Assembly (NCBI RefSeq): GCF_000620845.1
Contig: NZ_KK211189.1
Coordinates: forward strand, 64,501-128,500
Source of the DNA: Exiguobacterium marinum DSM 16307
Lineage (GTDB): Bacteria; Bacillota; Bacilli; Exiguobacteriales; Exiguobacteriaceae
Direction: 5' to 3'
Length of the DNA stretch: 64,000 bases
The notes beneath the pieces were generated by a model. The model made no database searches. It saw only the letters and a program-made list of their open reading frames with translations, and was not told the origin of the DNA. Made by a program: the position numbers and the translations under genes. Position 1 is the first letter of the stretch; each line of letters starts with the position of its first letter. Below, in pieces: positions 16,645 to 25,208 of this stretch.

Positions 16645-17384
16645 GTCCAATCTATTTCATTCAAATAGTCTAGAAGCTGTTGATTTGTCATGTCATCTTG
16701 TCTCAACAGCGCTTCCCCTTGCTCTACTCGCAGATCTTCCGGGAAATAGAGTTTTAGAATCGCCAAGCACATTTCTACAGTCGATGCAAAACTCTCGTCC
16801 TTCACGTTGATCGTCAAATACCAACCTCGGATGACGCGCTTCACGATGGAACGTTTCTCTAGATGAGATATCTTTCCATGAAGCAATTTAGACTTGGCTG
16901 TTTCAATCGTGGAAACCAAATCCTGATTTAACGCCTCACTCACACGAGCATCCGGCTTCATGAGCGGGAATTGAGTCGAGACATCTTCCCCGTAAACACA
17001 CGCACAGAGATGTCTTAGCCAAAAGCCCCATTCAAAATGGTTCGCTGAATCCAGTGCCACATCCAGACGACCGATATCGTAGTCGATTTTGATGACTTCC
17101 GGATGTTCCGTTAGTAATTGCTCCGTCTGCTCCACCAATTCTGTGGCATCGATGTCCTCATGCACGAGCACCGTCAAATCGAGATCGGATTGCCCAGCAA
17201 CGGCCGTCCCGCGCCCGATACTTCCGTAAAGGTATATGCTATGTAGCTGTTCACCGAATGCTTCTTTCACCAGTTCGATTGCTTTATAGAGGACGGTTTC
17301 AAACTCAGGCTGTATATGACGGATGGACGTCTGGTTGATGACGTAACCAGCATCGTCCGTTCCAAGTCGAGTCGGCTTGTTCAT
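16641..17384 (-). CDS. Nucleotidyltransferase-domain protein, aminoglycoside adenylyltransferase-like
   Basis: A 247-residue protein. The polymerase-beta-type nucleotidyltransferase motif is complete: GS at 54-55, then D67-x-D69 (SDLDLTV), and a later acidic residue in IKIDYDIG. The C-terminal half is helical, as in aadA/ANT-like and DUF4111 proteins. It probably transfers a nucleotide to a small molecule; resistance function is not established. The ATG overlaps the stop of the preceding DUF3841 gene (ATGA), so the two are coupled. Confidence 0.78.
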   Translation of the reverse strand: MNKPTRLGTDDAGYVINQTSIRHIQPEFETVLYKAIELVKEAFGEQLHSIYLYGSIGRGTAVAGQSDLDLTVLVHEDIDATELVEQTEQLLTEHPEVIKIDYDIGRLDVALDSANHFEWGFWLRHLCACVYGEDVSTQFPLMKPDARVSEALNQDLVSTIETAKSKLLHGKISHLEKRSIVKRVIRGWYLTINVKDESFASTVEMCLAILKLYFPEDLRVEQGEALLRQDDMTNQQLLDYLNEIDWT

Positions 17385-17917
17385 GACACACCTTGTTCGA
17401 CGAACGATTGGACACCGAGCACCTGGTGAAGATGAATCTGGTCGACAATATAGTAATATTTCGTATTCGTTTCGGGATATTCCTCAACGATTGCTTCGCA
17501 CCATTCACGGTCGAACATCTTCTCCCACGATGTACGCAGTTCTTCCTCGTTCTCTGCCTCACGGTCTTCAAAAGAAAGGAACCATCGATTTAAGGCGAAC
17601 ACCCAATATCCTGCTTCCAGTTCTAACACGGCCTCATCGGGTAGCTCGACGGTCAAGACGACACCCGGCTCCCCAACCTTTAAAAAACCACCACGCGCGA
17701 CGTTGGGTGGGGTATCACTAAGCCAAACAAGATCGTTCCCATTTAGTAATCGTTTCATGCGCTGCTCATATTGGTCAGCCAGCCAGTCATAGGCAGGTCG
17801 ATGATTGGCATCATCCTGATCTTTAAGCATGCCGTAGTTCGGGTTGCCAAATAAAAAGCCATTTCGCTTAGCGGCTTCCCATGCATCTGCGTGCTGATAT
17901 GTATAATAGATTGCCAT
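17381..17917 (-). CDS. DUF3841 family protein
   Basis: A 178-residue soluble protein of unknown function with the DUF3841 hallmarks: AIYYTYQHADAWEAAKRNGF at the start, then AYDWLADQYEQRM, VVLTVELPDE and SWEKMFDREWCEA. The start is the ATG at 17917, with AAAGGAG 8 bases upstream. It is coupled by a 4-base overlap to the nucleotidyltransferase. A second member of the family lies nearby at 18297. Confidence 0.8.
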   Translation of the reverse strand: MAIYYTYQHADAWEAAKRNGFLFGNPNYGMLKDQDDANHRPAYDWLADQYEQRMKRLLNGNDLVWLSDTPPNVARGGFLKVGEPGVVLTVELPDEAVLELEAGYWVFALNRWFLSFEDREAENEEELRTSWEKMFDREWCEAIVEEYPETNTKYYYIVDQIHLHQVLGVQSFVEQGVS

Positions 17918-18046
17918 TCCATCGACTCCTTTCAACTCTCTCTATTCAGTGTACCGAGAATAAAGGGTACAATGCCAGTGCCACTCTTTCGCTTTGGATG
18001 GATTTGGAAGTATAATGAGATGTATACGTAAAAGGAGGAAGCGCTC

Positions 18047-18271
18047 GTGAATATCATCATTAGTTCATTATTTGCAAGCCTTGCATTTTTCTTACCGATT
18101 ATCGCTATCGTGTTCGGAATTGTATGGCTTGTCAAAGTAGTCAATCGATTTGAAAAGCGCGCAGAAGAGAAACTTGAATTGGAACGTCAAAACAATGAAC
18201 AATTTCAGGTATTAATTGACCGTCTTGATCGAATCGAACAACAATTAGATCTAAATACAAAACGCAGCTGA
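18047..18271 (+). CDS. DUF4083-like small membrane protein
   Basis: A 74-residue protein with one or two N-terminal transmembrane segments (residues about 3-30), then a charged coiled coil (RFEKRAEEKLELERQNNEQF). It uses a GTG start with a strong AAAGGAGG 8 bases upstream. This layout matches the DUF4083 family of Bacillales. It is divergent from the neighbouring DUF3841 genes. Role unknown. Confidence 0.75.
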   Translation: MNIIISSLFASLAFFLPIIAIVFGIVWLVKVVNRFEKRAEEKLELERQNNEQFQVLIDRLDRIEQQLDLNTKRS

Positions 18272-18296
18272 CTCACGTTAGCTACGTTTCGTCTAA

Positions 18297-18932
18297 TCAC
18301 ACTTTCCATTCAAACGACTTTGAACGAATGAGGCCGAGCTTATATCCGATACGCCACCCCATCCCTCTTACTCGGTCCAATAAACTGTCTCCCCGACCGA
18401 CGAATGGCATGACAGCACGAACTTGGGTCAAATCAATTCGGTGAACGACGTGTTGATACACCAATTCAACATTTGGTTGGTCCGCGACGGACGCTTCGCA
18501 CCATACTTTGTCAAATATACGTTCCCACGATTGTCGCACGAACAGTTCATCCGGTTCGTCTTCTCGATCATACTCTTCTAACGTCTCATATAATGGAAAG
18601 TTACTTAGCACATGATGCCAATACGTAAACTCGGAAGCCAACACCTCTTCGTCTGGTAGTTCAACGGTCAACACCACACCTTGATTCCCTTTGCCAATAT
18701 GTCCATCTCGTCCCAAGTCGGGGAACTCGTCCCAACACCAAATCGGATAGTTTCCGTTCAATGAGATTCCAATTCGTTTCTCATACTGTTCGACCATCCA
18801 ATCATAGGGTGCTTTAAAATCTTCAACCCCTTCTTCCATGAATAGTGCGTGTTCGCCGTTTGCTTCAAGATACCCTTTCTTCAAAGCTTGTTGCCAAGCC
18901 CCTTCTCGTTGATGTGTATAGTAGATACCCAT
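18297..18932 (-). CDS. DUF3841 family protein, second copy
   Basis: A 211-residue paralogue of the product of 17381-17917. They share GIYYTHQREGAWQQALKKGY at the N-terminus, the middle YDWMVEQYEKRI and VVLTVELPDE, and the C-terminal SWERIFDKVWCEASV. It is longer by about 30 residues at the C-terminus, which is basic (RVRGMGWRIGYKLGLIRSK). Function unknown. The two copies are separated only by the DUF4083-like gene, so they are a local duplication. Confidence 0.8.
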   Translation of the reverse strand: MGIYYTHQREGAWQQALKKGYLEANGEHALFMEEGVEDFKAPYDWMVEQYEKRIGISLNGNYPIWCWDEFPDLGRDGHIGKGNQGVVLTVELPDEEVLASEFTYWHHVLSNFPLYETLEEYDREDEPDELFVRQSWERIFDKVWCEASVADQPNVELVYQHVVHRIDLTQVRAVMPFVGRGDSLLDRVRGMGWRIGYKLGLIRSKSFEWKV

Positions 18933-19024
18933 AACTTTTCAACCCTTTCACCATTCTTCTTCTTCTTCTGCTAGTTTATAAAATTTACGCAGAAACACTA
19001 CGGCAAAAAAATAACCAGGTCATA

Positions 19025-19447
19025 TTATACGATAGGTCGGAATGACACAGGCGAAGAAAGGTTGATGAGCGATGAGGGACGGCCGTATTCCATCGATTCG
19101 TCGATGAACGTCTCTAGCGTGCGTACATTCTCCGTTACCACTTTGACGAGGTAACTATACTGGCCGGCTAAGCGATGACACTCGATGACAGTCGGCTGTT
19201 GACGACAAAATTCACGGAACGCCTCACACCGATGTGTGTCATAAAGAATAAAGGCAGTCATATGCTTGTCCATCTTTTCGGGATTTACGATGGCCCGGTA
19301 TCCTGTAATGACTTTACGGTCTTCAAGTCGCTTTACCCGTTCGGTCGCAGCGGGCGTAGATAATCCAATCTGTCGTCCTAATTCGGTCATCGAAATCCGG
19401 GCTTGTTGTTGCATCAATTCAAGAATATGGCGGTCTATTTCATCCAT
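19025..19447 (-). CDS. Lrp/AsnC-family transcriptional regulator
   Basis: A 140-residue regulator. The helix-turn-helix is N-terminal (ARISMTELGRQIGLSTPAATERVKRLE) and the ligand-binding RAM domain C-terminal (VIECHRLAGQYSYLVKV). It is divergent, across 145 bases, from a cysteine hydrolase gene that it may control; that link is inference from orientation. Members of this family usually sense amino acids or related small molecules. Confidence 0.88.
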   Translation of the reverse strand: MDEIDRHILELMQQQARISMTELGRQIGLSTPAATERVKRLEDRKVITGYRAIVNPEKMDKHMTAFILYDTHRCEAFREFCRQQPTVIECHRLAGQYSYLVKVVTENVRTLETFIDESMEYGRPSSLINLSSPVSFRPIV

Positions 19448-19592
19448 TTGTCATTCACCTTTCAAAAATAAAGTGAAACGGTACATAATCCGTTCTTTCT
19501 TAAGTCATTCGCTGAAACTTCCGTCAAACCTCTATGTATCTGTATTCCTCCGTTGCATACACTTGAAGTAACCAATTCAAGGGGGAATCAAC

Positions 19593-20168
19593 ATGCAAAC
19601 ACCGGTCATTCCATTACTCATCATCGATGTCCAACAAGCCTTTCATGATCCAAGCTGGGGAAACCGCAACAATCCACAATGTGAAGAGAATATCGCGCGG
19701 TTGATTGAAGCGTGGGAAACTCAAAATCAACCAATCATCTACGTCCAACATGTCACGAACGTTCCAACCTCACTCTTCTATTTCAAAAAAGACGGTCATT
19801 TGTTCCAAGACTTCATCCAACCTCGTGAACAAGATGTCATCCTGACGAAACAGGTGAATAGCGCCTTCATCGGAACGGACCTACAGGAACGACTTGAAGC
19901 ACTTGGTGCGACACAGATGGTCATCACCGGATTGATCACGAACCATTGTGTCGAGACGACCGCACGGATGGCGGGAAACTTAGGATTCAATCCAATCGTC
20001 GTCTCCGATGCGACGGCAACATTCGACCGTCAATCGATCAGCGGGACATGGATCCCCGCAGCGGTCATCCATGATGTGTCGCTCGCTAGTTTGAATGAAG
20101 AATTTGCATCGATTCAAACGACAAATGAGGTCATGAAAGATGTGTTACAAAAAGAAGTACAGTCCTGA
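19593..20168 (+). CDS. Isochorismatase-family cysteine hydrolase
   Basis: A 191-residue alpha/beta hydrolase with the Asp-Lys-Cys triad of the family: Asp12 (LLIIDVQQAF), Lys86 (ILTKQVNSAF) and Cys119 (ITNHCVETTARM), plus the usual cis-peptide next to Val120. Such enzymes hydrolyse amides or ureas, for example nicotinamidase-like and biuret-type hydrolases. The exact substrate is unknown. GGGGGAA lies just before the ATG. It is divergent from an Lrp/AsnC regulator. Confidence 0.88.
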   Translation: MQTPVIPLLIIDVQQAFHDPSWGNRNNPQCEENIARLIEAWETQNQPIIYVQHVTNVPTSLFYFKKDGHLFQDFIQPREQDVILTKQVNSAFIGTDLQERLEALGATQMVITGLITNHCVETTARMAGNLGFNPIVVSDATATFDRQSISGTWIPAAVIHDVSLASLNEEFASIQTTNEVMKDVLQKEVQS

Positions 20169-20184
20169 TGGATTGTACTTCTTT
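20151..20184. terminator. Bidirectional terminator
   Basis: AAAGAAGTACAGTCC pairs with GGATTGTACTTCTTT across a 4-base loop. The stop codon of the isochorismatase gene lies in the loop. It also ends, from the other side, the minus-strand MazG-like gene that stops at 20188. Confidence 0.85.
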
Positions 20185-20187
20185 ACT

Positions 20188-20502
20188 TTATGCGTTCGAC
20201 TGAGGACTCGGATACTTCACTGCGTTTTTCACGAGCTTGTCTTCAATCGCCTTTGACACATCGATGCCAGCAGCGTGAGCGAATGTCAACGCGTAAATCA
20301 ACACGTCAGCAAGCTCCTCTTCCATCTCCGTCTTTTTCGTCTCAAGCGCTTCTTCACTCGACACCCATTGGAATACCTCAAGGAGCTCACTCGCCTCGAG
20401 CGACAGGGAAAGTGCCAAGTCCTTCGGGTTATGATGAAACGCCCAATCACGCTCATTTCTGAATCTAATGACCTCATCCATTAATCGTTGTACTTCATTC
20501 AT
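20188..20502 (-). CDS. MazG-like nucleotide pyrophosphohydrolase
   Basis: A 104-residue all-alpha NTP pyrophosphatase of the RS21-C6/dCTPase type. Metal-binding acidic motifs are visible: SLEASELLEVFQW (ExxE) and EEELADVLIYAL (ExxD). It hydrolyses non-canonical or excess nucleoside triphosphates to monophosphates, a housecleaning role. Length is normal. It is separated from the DUF1878 gene by 15 bases, so probably one operon. Confidence 0.88.
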   Translation of the reverse strand: MNEVQRLMDEVIRFRNERDWAFHHNPKDLALSLSLEASELLEVFQWVSSEEALETKKTEMEEELADVLIYALTFAHAAGIDVSKAIEDKLVKNAVKYPSPQSNA

Positions 20503-20517
20503 ACATGCACGTCCTCA

Positions 20518-20892
20518 CTATTTATATTTAATCATGTTACCCACAGTAAAAACTCCACGTTTTACATACTCTTGAATCAATCGAACGGAAACCTCTTCTG
20601 ATAACTCCTCTAATTCAAGCACTAGTTTCAATTCTTCATGAAATGAAGCGAACGTCGGTATTTTGTTTTCAAACTTATACGCCTTCTCGAGTCGAATCAG
20701 AAAAAATGAAACATCATGTCTCTTTCCGACTGGTAGGTCATGTTTTAATAAGACGTACTCTAATTCAGTTTTCACCTGATTATGTAGTATTGAATCTTGC
20801 TCAATCACTCGAAATAGAAGGGATTGAAGCATTTCAACTTGAGATTCTAACTCGAACATGCGTGTTTGCATCTCTTCGAATTGCTTATCCAT
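20518..20892 (-). CDS. DUF1878 family protein (YhaI-like)
   Basis: A 124-residue acidic, helical protein. An N-terminal coiled coil (EEMQTRMFELESQVEMLQSL) is followed by a conserved-looking body. It resembles DUF1878/YhaI of Bacillus, whose function is unknown. No membrane segment or catalytic motif is visible. It lies directly upstream of the MazG-like gene. Confidence 0.65.
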   Translation of the reverse strand: MDKQFEEMQTRMFELESQVEMLQSLLFRVIEQDSILHNQVKTELEYVLLKHDLPVGKRHDVSFFLIRLEKAYKFENKIPTFASFHEELKLVLELEELSEEVSVRLIQEYVKRGVFTVGNMIKYK

Positions 20893-21028
20893 TAAATAGA
20901 GTCACTTCCCTTCACTAATTCGTCATGCATCCTATTTTACCAAAAGATGTAACTTCCATGTGTAATCATCTTCCTCTTAAGCCCTTCTCTGTAAAATGTT
21001 ATACTCCAACTAAAAAGGGAGGGATTCG

Positions 21029-22009
21029 ATGCTTACTTTCCAAAACGTCTCGGTTCGCCAACAAGACACACTCATTCTCGAAAACATTTCATTTACGATT
21101 CAACCAGGTGAGTTGGCGGCTATCCACTGTGGCGTCATTTCCCGAGAAATAATCTTCGGTCTCATCAGTCAGGAGATTACGACATTTACCGGGAACATCG
21201 ACCACGCTTCAACGCTGTCCCTCTTCTCCATCCGGGACGGTTTATACGACCGACTCACCATCGAGGAGTATTTACGCTTCACCAAGCGTCTTTATGATTC
21301 ATCCGAATCAGTCGACTCGGTGATGCAACAGCTCCAACTCACAACTTATCGTAAGCAACGCCTTCACCGTCTCAACCGTTCCCTTGTCAGACGCACGCAG
21401 TATGCCGCGCTGCTTCTCCAGAATCGCGAGCTGTATGTGTTTGAAGAACCGGACCAAGACGTGGACCAAGAGACACACCACCTTTTACGCGATACGTTAC
21501 AGACATTGACGTCGAGACAAAAAGCCGTCCTCGTGTTGACGAGCAATATGGAGAGTGCGCTCTTCATGACATCGACCGTTTATCGGATCGACCATCGTCA
21601 CTTACGCCAATTAGACGTGGAACCAGAAGAAACGGATGAGACAGACATCTCATCTGAGGTCATCCACGTCCGTTTCGAGAAGATTCCGACGAAAGTGAAC
21701 GAAAAAATCATCTTACTCGATCCCCCTGAAATCGACTTCATCGAAAGTCAAGATGGCCAATCGATTTTACATAGTCAATCGGATCAGTTCCCGAGTGTCT
21801 TCACGATGAACGAGCTCGAGACGCGTTTGACTCCGTACGGTTTCTTCCGTTGCCATCGGTCATATCTCGTGAACTTACAACGTGTCCGCGAAGTCATCAC
21901 TTATACGAAAAATAGCTTCAGTCTCGTCTTGGATGATTCAGAGAAGACAATGATTCCGTTATCCAAGACAAAAATGGCGGAATTGAAGACGATGATGGGG
22001 CTCAAATAG
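21029..22009 (+). CDS. Transcriptional regulator: degenerate ABC ATPase fused to a LytTR DNA-binding domain
   Basis: A 326-residue two-domain protein. Residues 1-210 fold like an ABC ATPase (LTFQNVSVRQQDTLILENIS at the start, YVFEEPDQDVD at the Walker B position). The Walker A position reads AAIHCGVISREI and lacks the GxxGxGK[ST] lysine, and the LSGGQ signature is replaced by LNRSLVRRTQ, so it should not hydrolyse ATP. Residues 225-326 are a clear LytTR domain (IDFIESQDGQ, FFRCHRSYLVNLQRV). It is followed by an ABC-2 transporter operon it probably controls. Confidence 0.85.
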   Translation: MLTFQNVSVRQQDTLILENISFTIQPGELAAIHCGVISREIIFGLISQEITTFTGNIDHASTLSLFSIRDGLYDRLTIEEYLRFTKRLYDSSESVDSVMQQLQLTTYRKQRLHRLNRSLVRRTQYAALLLQNRELYVFEEPDQDVDQETHHLLRDTLQTLTSRQKAVLVLTSNMESALFMTSTVYRIDHRHLRQLDVEPEETDETDISSEVIHVRFEKIPTKVNEKIILLDPPEIDFIESQDGQSILHSQSDQFPSVFTMNELETRLTPYGFFRCHRSYLVNLQRVREVITYTKNSFSLVLDDSEKTMIPLSKTKMAELKTMMGLK

Positions 22010-22139
22010 TCTCCATTCATAGTTCCATTCGCTTCGTTCACCTCCTGATAAGCGCCGTTTATCGCCATTTGAATGCGGTCCCCCTTTATTCCTTATACGA
22101 TAGAGGCAAGCAAGATGACATCGACAAGGAGGAACGGGA

Positions 22140-22988
22140 ATGGAACCAATCATTCAAGTGAACGGGTTGAAGAAATTGTTCGGAAACGAGGAAGCGTTAC
22201 ATGATGTGACGTTTACAGTTGGAAAAGGAGAAGTGTTCGGCTTCTTGGGACCGAGTGGTTCAGGAAAGACGACGACGATTAAAATTTTGACGTCACAGCT
22301 CGCACAGACGGCTGGCGATGCCACTGTCTTCGGTGTACCGGTCGCTGACTTAAAACAAGAACAGTACCGCAAGCGCATCGGCGTGTTGACGGACAATAGT
22401 GGTCTCTATACACGACTTTCTATAGAAGAGAACCTGAGCTTATATTGTGACCTCTATGATGAACCGAAGACTCGGATCGATGAGGTATTGAACATGGTCA
22501 ACCTCAGCGGGGAACGGAAAAAGCGCATCGACAAACTCTCTAGAGGGATGTTGCAACGGGTGACGCTCGCACGCGCCCTTCTTCATGAGCCGGAACTCCT
22601 GTTTCTGGATGAACCGACATCGGCTCTCGATCCGGTCAACTCTCGACATATCTATAAAGGGATTGAGAGGTTGAAGGCTAACGGGACGACCATCTTTTTA
22701 ACGACACACGATATGCAGGAAGCCGAAGAGCTGTGTGACCGTGTCGCTTTCTTACATCAAGGGTCGATTCAACTGCTCGATGCACCGAACGTATTGCGCA
22801 GGAAATATGCGACGGGATCGATGCTTGTCGAATTGAACAACGGTCAGGCGCATGAAGTGACGCAAACCGACGAAGGCGCGGACTGGCTTCATAAACAGAT
22901 GCGTGCAAAAAATATTGCGTCGATCCACTCCAACGAGCCGACACTCGGCGACATCTTTATCGAAGTGACAGGGAGGAAATTATCATGA
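22140..22988 (+). CDS. ABC transporter ATP-binding protein
   Basis: A 282-residue ABC ATPase with all motifs: Walker A GPSGSGKTT (about 38-46), signature LSRGMLQRV (an LSGGQ variant), Walker B LLFLDEPTSALD, and the H-loop TTHDMQEAEEL. It is the ABC-2 exporter subunit working with the permease 22985-23692, with which it overlaps by ATGA. The degenerate ABC-LytTR regulator lies 130 bases upstream. Substrate unknown; such systems often export peptides, lipids or antibiotics. Confidence 0.9.
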   Translation: MEPIIQVNGLKKLFGNEEALHDVTFTVGKGEVFGFLGPSGSGKTTTIKILTSQLAQTAGDATVFGVPVADLKQEQYRKRIGVLTDNSGLYTRLSIEENLSLYCDLYDEPKTRIDEVLNMVNLSGERKKRIDKLSRGMLQRVTLARALLHEPELLFLDEPTSALDPVNSRHIYKGIERLKANGTTIFLTTHDMQEAEELCDRVAFLHQGSIQLLDAPNVLRRKYATGSMLVELNNGQAHEVTQTDEGADWLHKQMRAKNIASIHSNEPTLGDIFIEVTGRKLS

Positions 22989-23692
22989 CTTTTTCAATGA
23001 AACGCGCACACGCCATTTTCCAGAAAGACTATAAGGATTTGTCTCGAAACTTGTTCGTCTCATCGACCTTGATCATGCCACTCTTCTTCGCCGTCTTCTA
23101 TTCGCGAATCGGTGATGGTGGCGTCGATATCACGTACTTCGTCATCAACATCACGTTCAGTCTCGTCGCCATCTTCGTACAGTGCGCGTTGATTGCCGAA
23201 GAGAAAGAGAAGAACACGCTCCGCGGGCTCATGCTGTCCCCGGCGAGCACGCTCGACATCTTGCTCGGAAAGAGCGCTCTCACATTCGTGACGACGATGA
23301 TCCTCATCGTAGCCTCGTCATTTTTTATGGATTATGCCCCGCAAAATCTGGCTGTGATTGCCCTCGCGCTCATCGTCTCGACATTCTTTTATATCGGGAT
23401 TGGAACGATGTTCGGCTTGATGACGAAGACGGTCATGGAAGCTTCACTGATTGTCATGTTGCCGTTCTTTTTCTTCTCGTTCTCACCGATGTTGTTGCCA
23501 CTACAAGACCGTTTCGCCATCATCGGAGTGCTCGAGTATTTACCGAACGTGCTCTTGATTGATGTGGCCCACCAAGTGGAAGACGGTGCGAAATTCGGTG
23601 CAGTCGGGCTAGAGCTTGGGTTGCTCACTGCGTGGGCGCTTGCCGCATTCGCCGGTAGCGTTGTGATGTATAACCGAAAACAGACGGACTGA
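22985..23692 (+). CDS. ABC-2 family permease
   Basis: A 235-residue membrane protein with six predicted helices and the ABC-2 architecture: cytoplasmic N-terminus, the AEEKEKNTLRGLMLSPAS intracellular loop (about 75-92) and the YIGIGTMFGLMTKTVMEAS helix. It is translationally coupled to its ATPase. A nearly identical but dead copy lies at 29848-30551. Confidence 0.88.
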   Translation: MTFSMKRAHAIFQKDYKDLSRNLFVSSTLIMPLFFAVFYSRIGDGGVDITYFVINITFSLVAIFVQCALIAEEKEKNTLRGLMLSPASTLDILLGKSALTFVTTMILIVASSFFMDYAPQNLAVIALALIVSTFFYIGIGTMFGLMTKTVMEASLIVMLPFFFFSFSPMLLPLQDRFAIIGVLEYLPNVLLIDVAHQVEDGAKFGAVGLELGLLTAWALAAFAGSVVMYNRKQTD

Positions 23693-23694
23693 AA

Positions 23695-23725
23695 AAAGAA
23701 TCGCCTGAGAACGGGCGATTCTTTT
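23695..23725. terminator. Bidirectional terminator
   Basis: AAAAGAATCGCC pairs with GGCGATTCTTTT across an 8-base loop. It ends the ABC-2 operon on the plus strand and the VOC-gene operon on the minus strand. Confidence 0.88.
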
Positions 23726-23734
23726 CGTATACAC

Positions 23735-24256
23735 TCATTTATGTTCCGCCGGTGTCCAACGCTCCTGTTCACTCGACGCAGGGTAATCAATTCCATCCGG
23801 ATAGGCAATCAGCTCGATGAGCGATCCCCATGGTGCCTTCCCATATACACCTTGGTTATTCCCGTTATCTTCGACGCCGGCTAACGGGTGGGGTTTCGAC
23901 AACAACTGTCCACCCGCACGTTCAAAGCGCTGAGCTGCCTCTTGCATATCATCCACATAAATCGCGAAATGATGTAAACCGTACGATGAGATTCCTGTCG
24001 GTTCGGTTTCATTTACTCGCGCGACTTGAAACAATTCGATAGACGGTCCTGATTTGATTTGAAGCAGTCGCATATGGATGATTTGTTGTCCGTCTGGTAA
24101 GTCCAGTTGCTGCTCCGCCTCTTTCCCTTCCATCGGTTCGTCTTCTGGACGTTGCACGTCATAACAAATCTCAGCGTCGAACGCGTCCTTCAAAAAAGTA
24201 GTTGCCTCCTCAATAGAAGGCACCGTCATGCCGATGTGATCAATTCCTCTGTTCAT
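23735..24256 (-). CDS. VOC-family (glyoxalase-like) protein
   Basis: A 173-residue protein with two betaalphabetabetabeta modules. Metal-ligand type positions are visible in IDHIGMTV (His7) and LHHFAIYVDDMQEA, with a Glu in SLIELIAYP. Function could be isomerase, epimerase or dioxygenase; the methylmalonyl-CoA-epimerase-like pattern is suggestive only. It overlaps the oxidoreductase gene by 17 bases and is the last gene of the SorC-rpiA operon. Confidence 0.8.
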   Translation of the reverse strand: MNRGIDHIGMTVPSIEEATTFLKDAFDAEICYDVQRPEDEPMEGKEAEQQLDLPDGQQIIHMRLLQIKSGPSIELFQVARVNETEPTGISSYGLHHFAIYVDDMQEAAQRFERAGGQLLSKPHPLAGVEDNGNNQGVYGKAPWGSLIELIAYPDGIDYPASSEQERWTPAEHK

Positions 24257-25208
24257 GATGAGTCCCCTTCCATTGTTGACGGATCCGATCCATCCACGTC
24301 ATCACATCCCGTGAATAAAGTCGCGTCTCGTCAGCTTCACCAGAAATGACACGATGCACCGCGTCAATTTCATAGCGTAATGCCTGCTCCGTCTCCCCAA
24401 GCTGAACGGTCTCAACCGAGCCATCTTTCGTGTACGTGATGGTCGCCTCCGTTGCACGAGGAAACGAATTGACGGTAATGTACCCGTCTTCTCCAGCGAC
24501 TACTCCTTGCTTCGGTAACTTTGTACGCATCGCAAGGGTAATGTTCACCATTTGATTTGAGCCTGTTCGAAGGATGGTACTTGATTGTTCATCGACCCCG
24601 GTCTTATATGGTTTCATCGTCGTCAACACTTCCACTACTTCTTCGTCCAAGAAATTTCGAGCGAACGATAAGGCGTACGTCCCGATATCGAGCATCGCAC
24701 CCCCAGCCAATTCCGGATTGAAGAAACGGTTGGACGGATCATCTTCTTTATAACTGCCAAACGTCACATGAATCATATTGACTCGTCCGATTGCACCTGC
24801 CTGAACACGCCGTCTCAACTCTTCAAATAGCGGCATATGATAAATCGTCATCGCTTCGAGCACAACTACCCCTTGATCATCAGCCAGACGTTGAATGTTC
24901 TCGAGCTCTTCACTGTTTAGTGTGATGGCTTTTTCGCAAAGGACATGCTTTCCATGTGCGATGGCTTGTTCCATCATCGAATAGTGAAGATGATGAGGCG
25001 TCGCCACATAGACGATGTCGATGTCAGGTGAAGATAACATCTCATCTAACGTTTGATAGACCTTTTTTACACTATATTTTTGCGCAAATTGTTCGGCTTT
25101 TTCTACATCTCGTCCCCACACTCCGTAGGCAATACCATCTGATTGCGCGAGTGCTTGAGCGAATTCTGTCGCAATCGTACCTGGTCCAATGATTCCCCAT
25201 TGCTTCAT
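24240..25208 (-). CDS. Gfo/Idh/MocA-family oxidoreductase
   Basis: A 322-residue NAD(P)-dependent dehydrogenase. The Rossmann start is WGIIGPGTIATEFAQAL, followed by the conserved VYVATPHHLHY and the catalytic-lysine motif HVLCEKAITLN (EKP-like, with Ala for Pro). It probably oxidises or reduces a sugar, inositol or dihydrodiol. It overlaps rpiA by 4 bases (ATGA), so it belongs to a sugar-phosphate operon. Confidence 0.88.
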   Translation of the reverse strand: MKQWGIIGPGTIATEFAQALAQSDGIAYGVWGRDVEKAEQFAQKYSVKKVYQTLDEMLSSPDIDIVYVATPHHLHYSMMEQAIAHGKHVLCEKAITLNSEELENIQRLADDQGVVVLEAMTIYHMPLFEELRRRVQAGAIGRVNMIHVTFGSYKEDDPSNRFFNPELAGGAMLDIGTYALSFARNFLDEEVVEVLTTMKPYKTGVDEQSSTILRTGSNQMVNITLAMRTKLPKQGVVAGEDGYITVNSFPRATEATITYTKDGSVETVQLGETEQALRYEIDAVHRVISGEADETRLYSRDVMTWMDRIRQQWKGTHHEQRN

